DNA from: Roseburia sp.
GTDB lineage: Bacteria; Bacillota; Clostridia; Lachnospirales; Lachnospiraceae
Direction of reading: 5' to 3'
DNA length: 54,882 bases
Assembly (NCBI GenBank): GCA_023667765.1
Contig: JAMOZS010000012.1
Location: 1 to 54,882 of the forward strand
Positions 51,482 through 54,882 of the stretch are shown piece after piece; position 1 is the first letter of the stretch; each line of letters starts with the position of its first letter. The notes below the pieces were generated by a model. The model saw only the letters and a program-made list of their open reading frames with translations. It was not told the DNA's origin and searched no databases. A program made the position numbers and the translations under genes.

Positions 51482-53656
51482 TCACTTTTTCTCATTCAGA
51501 TACAGCCGTACACGATTCTGAACAATACCGGCGGCATCCTCCAGTTCTTTTGTATCGCTCAGATAACCGGCCATTTCCTCCAGAATGATATTCTGAATCA
51601 GGATTTCCTCCGGGGAATCTGTTCTCAGCGTATCCAAAGCTCTGCTTAACGTCTGCTGCCGCCTTTCCTCCAAAGCAGCCTCCTTTTCCTCTTTTTTCCC
51701 ATCTTCCTCCCCAAAGGCGTCCCTCATCTGCTTATCAAAAAGAGTGATTTTCGCCGGGAAAGCTCCTGCATCGCTCTCTTTGCTCTTCATATAAAACTCC
51801 CAGAATGCAAAGGCCCCTTCTTTATGTTCGCTTTTTGCCGAAATACAAAGCAGGGAATTTACAAGAGCATATGTTTCATTGTCATCCCCTGCGCCGGGAT
51901 AACCCAGCCAGAAAAGTTCGCTGTTATAATAGTTCTCCGCTTCAGCAAACTGAGATAAGCTACTGAGATATAACTCGGGAATCACATTTTCTCCATCAGC
52001 TGCCAGCCGCTCCCACTCTTCCTCATCATAGCTTTTCATCTCCAGATTGAGCGCCTTTATCCTCCTCATAAGCGTCTTAAATGCATCACCGTCAAAATAG
52101 CACTCTCCCCTTTCCAAGTCCACAAAGCGCTCCCAGCCGAACTTCATACAGACTTCCAGAACCCAATGCTTTCCGCCGCCCCATTGCAGTCTGCTCTCCG
52201 GATTATCCTCCAGATAATCCAGAAAATCTTCCATCGTATGTATTTCTTTATCCTCCAGACTATCCTTCTTCAGCGCATACCCCTGAAGCACAAACTGTGC
52301 CGGCAATGTATACAATTCGTCCCCGTTTTTAAGAGGTTCCACAAGCTCCCTTCTGTACTCCTCTTCCTTTATGCTGCTGCCTGCCAGATAGGGTATCAGA
52401 TTCTCAAAAACCTTTTGCTCCTTATAACTGCAATAATCTCTCTGACCTAACAATATCAAATCCGCCCTGCCCGATACCATTCCGGTATTCAGTTTTTCCA
52501 GAAGTTCGTCATGATTATAAACTCCTCCTTCGCTCAGAAACTCCAGTTCCACATGGTACGCGCTGTTTTTCCTGTTAAAGGCCTGAACCTTATACATCAA
52601 ATCATAGTCATTGTTTAAGCTTATCAGCGTAATTTTCTCTTTCTCCGAAACCGGTACCATTTCTCCGTTTTCCGGCCTTGTCAGCGTCACAATCTCCATA
52701 GGCTTCAAAGGATTCTGTTCTTCCCAGAAAATAAAGCGCAACGCATTTTCTCCGACATAAAATGCCGTTACACCGTACGAGCTGATATTATACTGCGTAA
52801 GTGCAAAAATTTTTTCGGCGCTATCATCATCGGGATAATACTCCACAAATTCATTTGCCACTGTATCAAAAAAACATATTCCGCCGTCCCGCCCGGTTGT
52901 CAGCTGGCTTCCCGTTATCGTTCTTTCCATTCCGGATGATAAATCCGCTACATTCAACTCCGCCAGACGGCTCACAGGTATTACCGCATCGATATCTATA
53001 TCCGAAAGCGCATATATCTTTCCTTCCCCGCTGCGCACTAAAGCCATAATATAGGAAAAAGGTGCGGCTATTGTTCCCCGGCTCTCCCCGTCTTTTGCAA
53101 AAATCAGAATGTTTTGTGCGCCCTTTAAATAAATATTACCCTGCGCATCTTGAACCATACCATAAATTCTGCCTCCCTCCGCCCTCTCTGACTCGGGTAA
53201 ATACTCCGTAATATCATTCTCCCACAAAAGCGCGCCCTCTGCGTCATAGGCAGAAAGAAAAAAACGCTGATTCCAGGCCTTATAATGGCAAAGAAGATAT
53301 CCCCCATCCTCACAGACATAAAATCCTTCATTATATTCATCTTCGGCAAGATGCATGGGCAGCTTGACCACCACCGGCTCCCTATCTCCCAGAAGCACTG
53401 TATAAAAATCGCAGAAAGAATGGTTGCTTGCGCTGAAATAAAAGGCATCCTCCGTCATCTGCCATACATTACAAAAACCCGGAATATCCTCCGGGATAAA
53501 AAAATCCTGGTATGTCAGGGCATACTCCCAGCCCTGTTCCTGTTCCTGCGTCGATAACACAGTTGCCGGTTCCTTCTTTTCCTCCTTTGAACCGCAGCCA
53601 CAGATACAGAACATAAAGATAAAACATAAATATCCTATTATCACCTTTGTATTCAT
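51482..53656 (-). CDS. Two-domain lipoprotein: propeller-like region plus solute-binding domain
   Basis: A 724-residue exported lipoprotein (signal MNTKVIIGYLCFIFMFCICG, then Cys21). The N-terminal part (about 60-330) has repeated strand units such as GMVQDAQGNIYLKGAQNILI and GKIYALSDI, suggesting a beta-propeller. The C-terminal part (about 345-700) resembles a family 1 extracellular solute-binding protein: KITLISLNNDYDLMYKVQAF, GRADLILLGQR and ALVNSLLCISAKSEHKEGAF. No ABC permease genes adjoin it, so it may be an orphan binding or sensing protein. The start is at 53656; a 53-codon upstream extension lacks a ribosome site. Confidence 0.7.
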   Translation of the reverse strand: MNTKVIIGYLCFIFMFCICGCGSKEEKKEPATVLSTQEQEQGWEYALTYQDFFIPEDIPGFCNVWQMTEDAFYFSASNHSFCDFYTVLLGDREPVVVKLPMHLAEDEYNEGFYVCEDGGYLLCHYKAWNQRFFLSAYDAEGALLWENDITEYLPESERAEGGRIYGMVQDAQGNIYLKGAQNILIFAKDGESRGTIAAPFSYIMALVRSGEGKIYALSDIDIDAVIPVSRLAELNVADLSSGMERTITGSQLTTGRDGGICFFDTVANEFVEYYPDDDSAEKIFALTQYNISSYGVTAFYVGENALRFIFWEEQNPLKPMEIVTLTRPENGEMVPVSEKEKITLISLNNDYDLMYKVQAFNRKNSAYHVELEFLSEGGVYNHDELLEKLNTGMVSGRADLILLGQRDYCSYKEQKVFENLIPYLAGSSIKEEEYRRELVEPLKNGDELYTLPAQFVLQGYALKKDSLEDKEIHTMEDFLDYLEDNPESRLQWGGGKHWVLEVCMKFGWERFVDLERGECYFDGDAFKTLMRRIKALNLEMKSYDEEEWERLAADGENVIPELYLSSLSQFAEAENYYNSELFWLGYPGAGDDNETYALVNSLLCISAKSEHKEGAFAFWEFYMKSKESDAGAFPAKITLFDKQMRDAFGEEDGKKEEKEAALEERRQQTLSRALDTLRTDSPEEILIQNIILEEMAGYLSDTKELEDAAGIVQNRVRLYLNEKK

Positions 53657-53940
53657 AGATTTCCAATACTCCGTAGTCCTGATTTCACCACAATGGCATT
53701 TTTCGACTTTTCTGTAAGTATTTACAGTAACTAAACAATTTGCAGCAACCGTCGTACCATTCGGCCCGCCCAAACAGCATATTACGAGCCTGTCATTTTG
53801 TCCATCCCGTCTCATAGGATATTCCCTATTTTCATCGTCCTTTTTCGTCTTTTTTTGAGATTGATTCGACCTTTCTCGACTATATCAGACAACCTCTGTA
53901 TTTCTCCCTTACAATCTCTCCCTCCTTTTTACGCTCCGGT

Positions 53941-54882
53941 TTAAACAGGCTCCCTGCAAAGCTCTCCCATACAGCCTAAAATTTCCTCCGTCATGCCCAG
54001 AAGCAGCTCCGCATCCGTCTCCACCAATCCCGTCCGTTTATATTTATAAGTAAGATACGGCGTGCCGTAAGCTGTAAAGCTCAGCGCCCTGCCATATTTT
54101 TCTATCAGCCCGGGAATACCCGCCGGATTGATACGGGCGTCAGGCCGAAAGGTAAAGACAATCCTCTCGTTTTTTCCCTTTATCTCCGACAGATACAGGC
54201 TATGAGCCACCACTCGAATCAGGGCAATGCGCAGCAAATTGTCCACAGACTTTGGCGCTTCCCCGAATCGGTCCAGCAGTTCGTCCAGCATATCCTCCTT
54301 TTCCTTCTCGTTTTCAATACCGGCAATGCGCTTATAGATATCCAGCTTCTGTACCTCGTTTACGATATAGCTGGGCGGAATAAAAGCATCCACATCCAAA
54401 TCAATCACGGTGGAGAAATCCTCGGGGGTCGTGGCTCCCTTCAGCTGTTGTACCGCCTCATTCAACATCTTACAATACAAGTCATACCCTACAGCCTCCA
54501 TATGTCCATGTTGACGCATACCCAGAAGATTTCCCGCTCCCCGGATTTCCAAATCCCGCATGGCAATCTTAAATCCGCTTCCCAAATCGGTAAATTCCTT
54601 GATTGCCGCCAGACGCTTCTCCGCCATCTCACGCAGCATTTTATCCCGTTTGTACATCAAAAAAGCGTATGCCGTCCGATTGCTTCTTCCCACGCGTCCC
54701 CGAAGCTGGTATAACTGAGCAAGCCCCATATTATCCGCATCATGGACAATCATGGTATTGACATTTGCGATATCCAGTCCCGTTTCAATGATTGTGGTGG
54801 ATACCAGCACGTCAATTTCGCCGTCTATAAAATCGTACATGATCCGTTCCAGCTCTCTCTCCTGCATCTGCCCGTGGGCAAA
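53941..54882 (-). CDS. mfd: Transcription-repair coupling factor, C-terminal part (cut by window edge)
   Basis: The last 313 codons of Mfd, which removes RNA polymerase stalled at DNA lesions and recruits UvrA. Helicase motifs V and VI are visible: VLVSTTIIETGLDIANVNTM and QLYQLRGRVGRSNRTAYAF. Next come the RecG-like TRG region (AIKEFTDLGSGFKIAMRDLE, then IRGAGNLLG) and the C-terminal D7 domain. The reading frame is open to the right edge (FAHGQ precedes the first visible Met), so the gene continues beyond the window. The strand and stop at 53941 are certain. Confidence 0.95.
   Translation of the reverse strand, partial: FAHGQMQERELERIMYDFIDGEIDVLVSTTIIETGLDIANVNTMIVHDADNMGLAQLYQLRGRVGRSNRTAYAFLMYKRDKMLREMAEKRLAAIKEFTDLGSGFKIAMRDLEIRGAGNLLGMRQHGHMEAVGYDLYCKMLNEAVQQLKGATTPEDFSTVIDLDVDAFIPPSYIVNEVQKLDIYKRIAGIENEKEKEDMLDELLDRFGEAPKSVDNLLRIALIRVVAHSLYLSEIKGKNERIVFTFRPDARINPAGIPGLIEKYGRALSFTAYGTPYLTYKYKRTGLVETDAELLLGMTEEILGCMGELCREPV

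Noticed and set aside
53657-53815. A 53-codon N-terminal extension of the large lipoprotein
   Set aside because: It would bury the lipoprotein signal peptide and lacks a ribosome site; the start at 53656 places the signal at the N-terminus.

Overview
The window looks like chromosome of an anaerobic, probably spore-forming Clostridia of the Lachnospiraceae type. The basis is a set of family recognitions from the translated genes: a SpoVT-like AbrB/GAF regulator, a Firmicute-style compact Tad pilus locus without a secretin, a VanG-type D-Ala-D-Ser ligase with a VanT membrane racemase, a flavodiiron protein, coiled-coil NlpC/P60 hydrolases and strong AGGAGG ribosome binding sites. The genus cannot be named from the sequence alone. 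No rRNA, tRNA, CRISPR array or transposase was seen.

Layout. 1-5.2 kb: a small membrane protein, then a minus-strand operon of a COG2426 membrane protein, a methyltransferase, Hsp33 and NAD synthetase. 5.2-9.8 kb: hisC, a glycosyltransferase with a helical tail, and a polar amino acid ABC transporter whose binding-protein gene is followed by an internal terminator. 9.8-20.03 kb: a nine-gene Tad/Flp pilus operon (tadA, tadB, tadC, pilin, two TadE-like minor proteins, cpaB, a 1432-residue secreted protein, prepilin peptidase) with its own promoter and an inverted repeat at the start of the message. Divergent from it are a 35-codon hydrophobic peptide gene and an HPt phosphotransfer gene preceded by a structured leader.

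20.9-26.5 kb: a pentose operon (xylulokinase-like kinase, DUF4867 protein, fucose/arabinose-type isomerase, intracellular GH51 arabinofuranosidase), with a divergent tocopherol-cyclase-like gene sharing its control region. 27.7-40.6 kb is mostly housekeeping: cysK, aroA, a carbamate kinase, an NlpC/P60 hydrolase, a trigger-factor-like foldase lipoprotein, cardiolipin synthase, murI, a GntR regulator, ispE, spoVT and a Nudix hydrolase. Two copies of a 30-bp palindromic repeat lie in intergenic gaps here.

40.8-45.7 kb: vanT and vanG without vanXY or vanS. Upstream lies a 59-codon remnant of a vanR response regulator and a terminator, directly behind galactokinase. 45.8-48.7 kb: a type II restriction-modification pair, an AlkD-like fragment and a VOC protein; this stretch reads as more AT-rich and is probably acquired. 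48.9-54.9 kb: a flavodiiron protein, a MerR regulator with a YbjQ-family gene behind a MerR-type promoter, a 33-codon gene whose ribosome binding site can be masked by a hairpin, a large two-domain lipoprotein, and the 3' end of mfd running off the right edge.

The points most worth following are the decayed van cluster, the two RNA-level control candidates (20.43-20.56 kb and 51.39-51.44 kb), the self-contained Tad operon with its zinc-ribbon/InlB-repeat/glycine-rich secreted protein, and the DUF4867 protein in the pentose operon.
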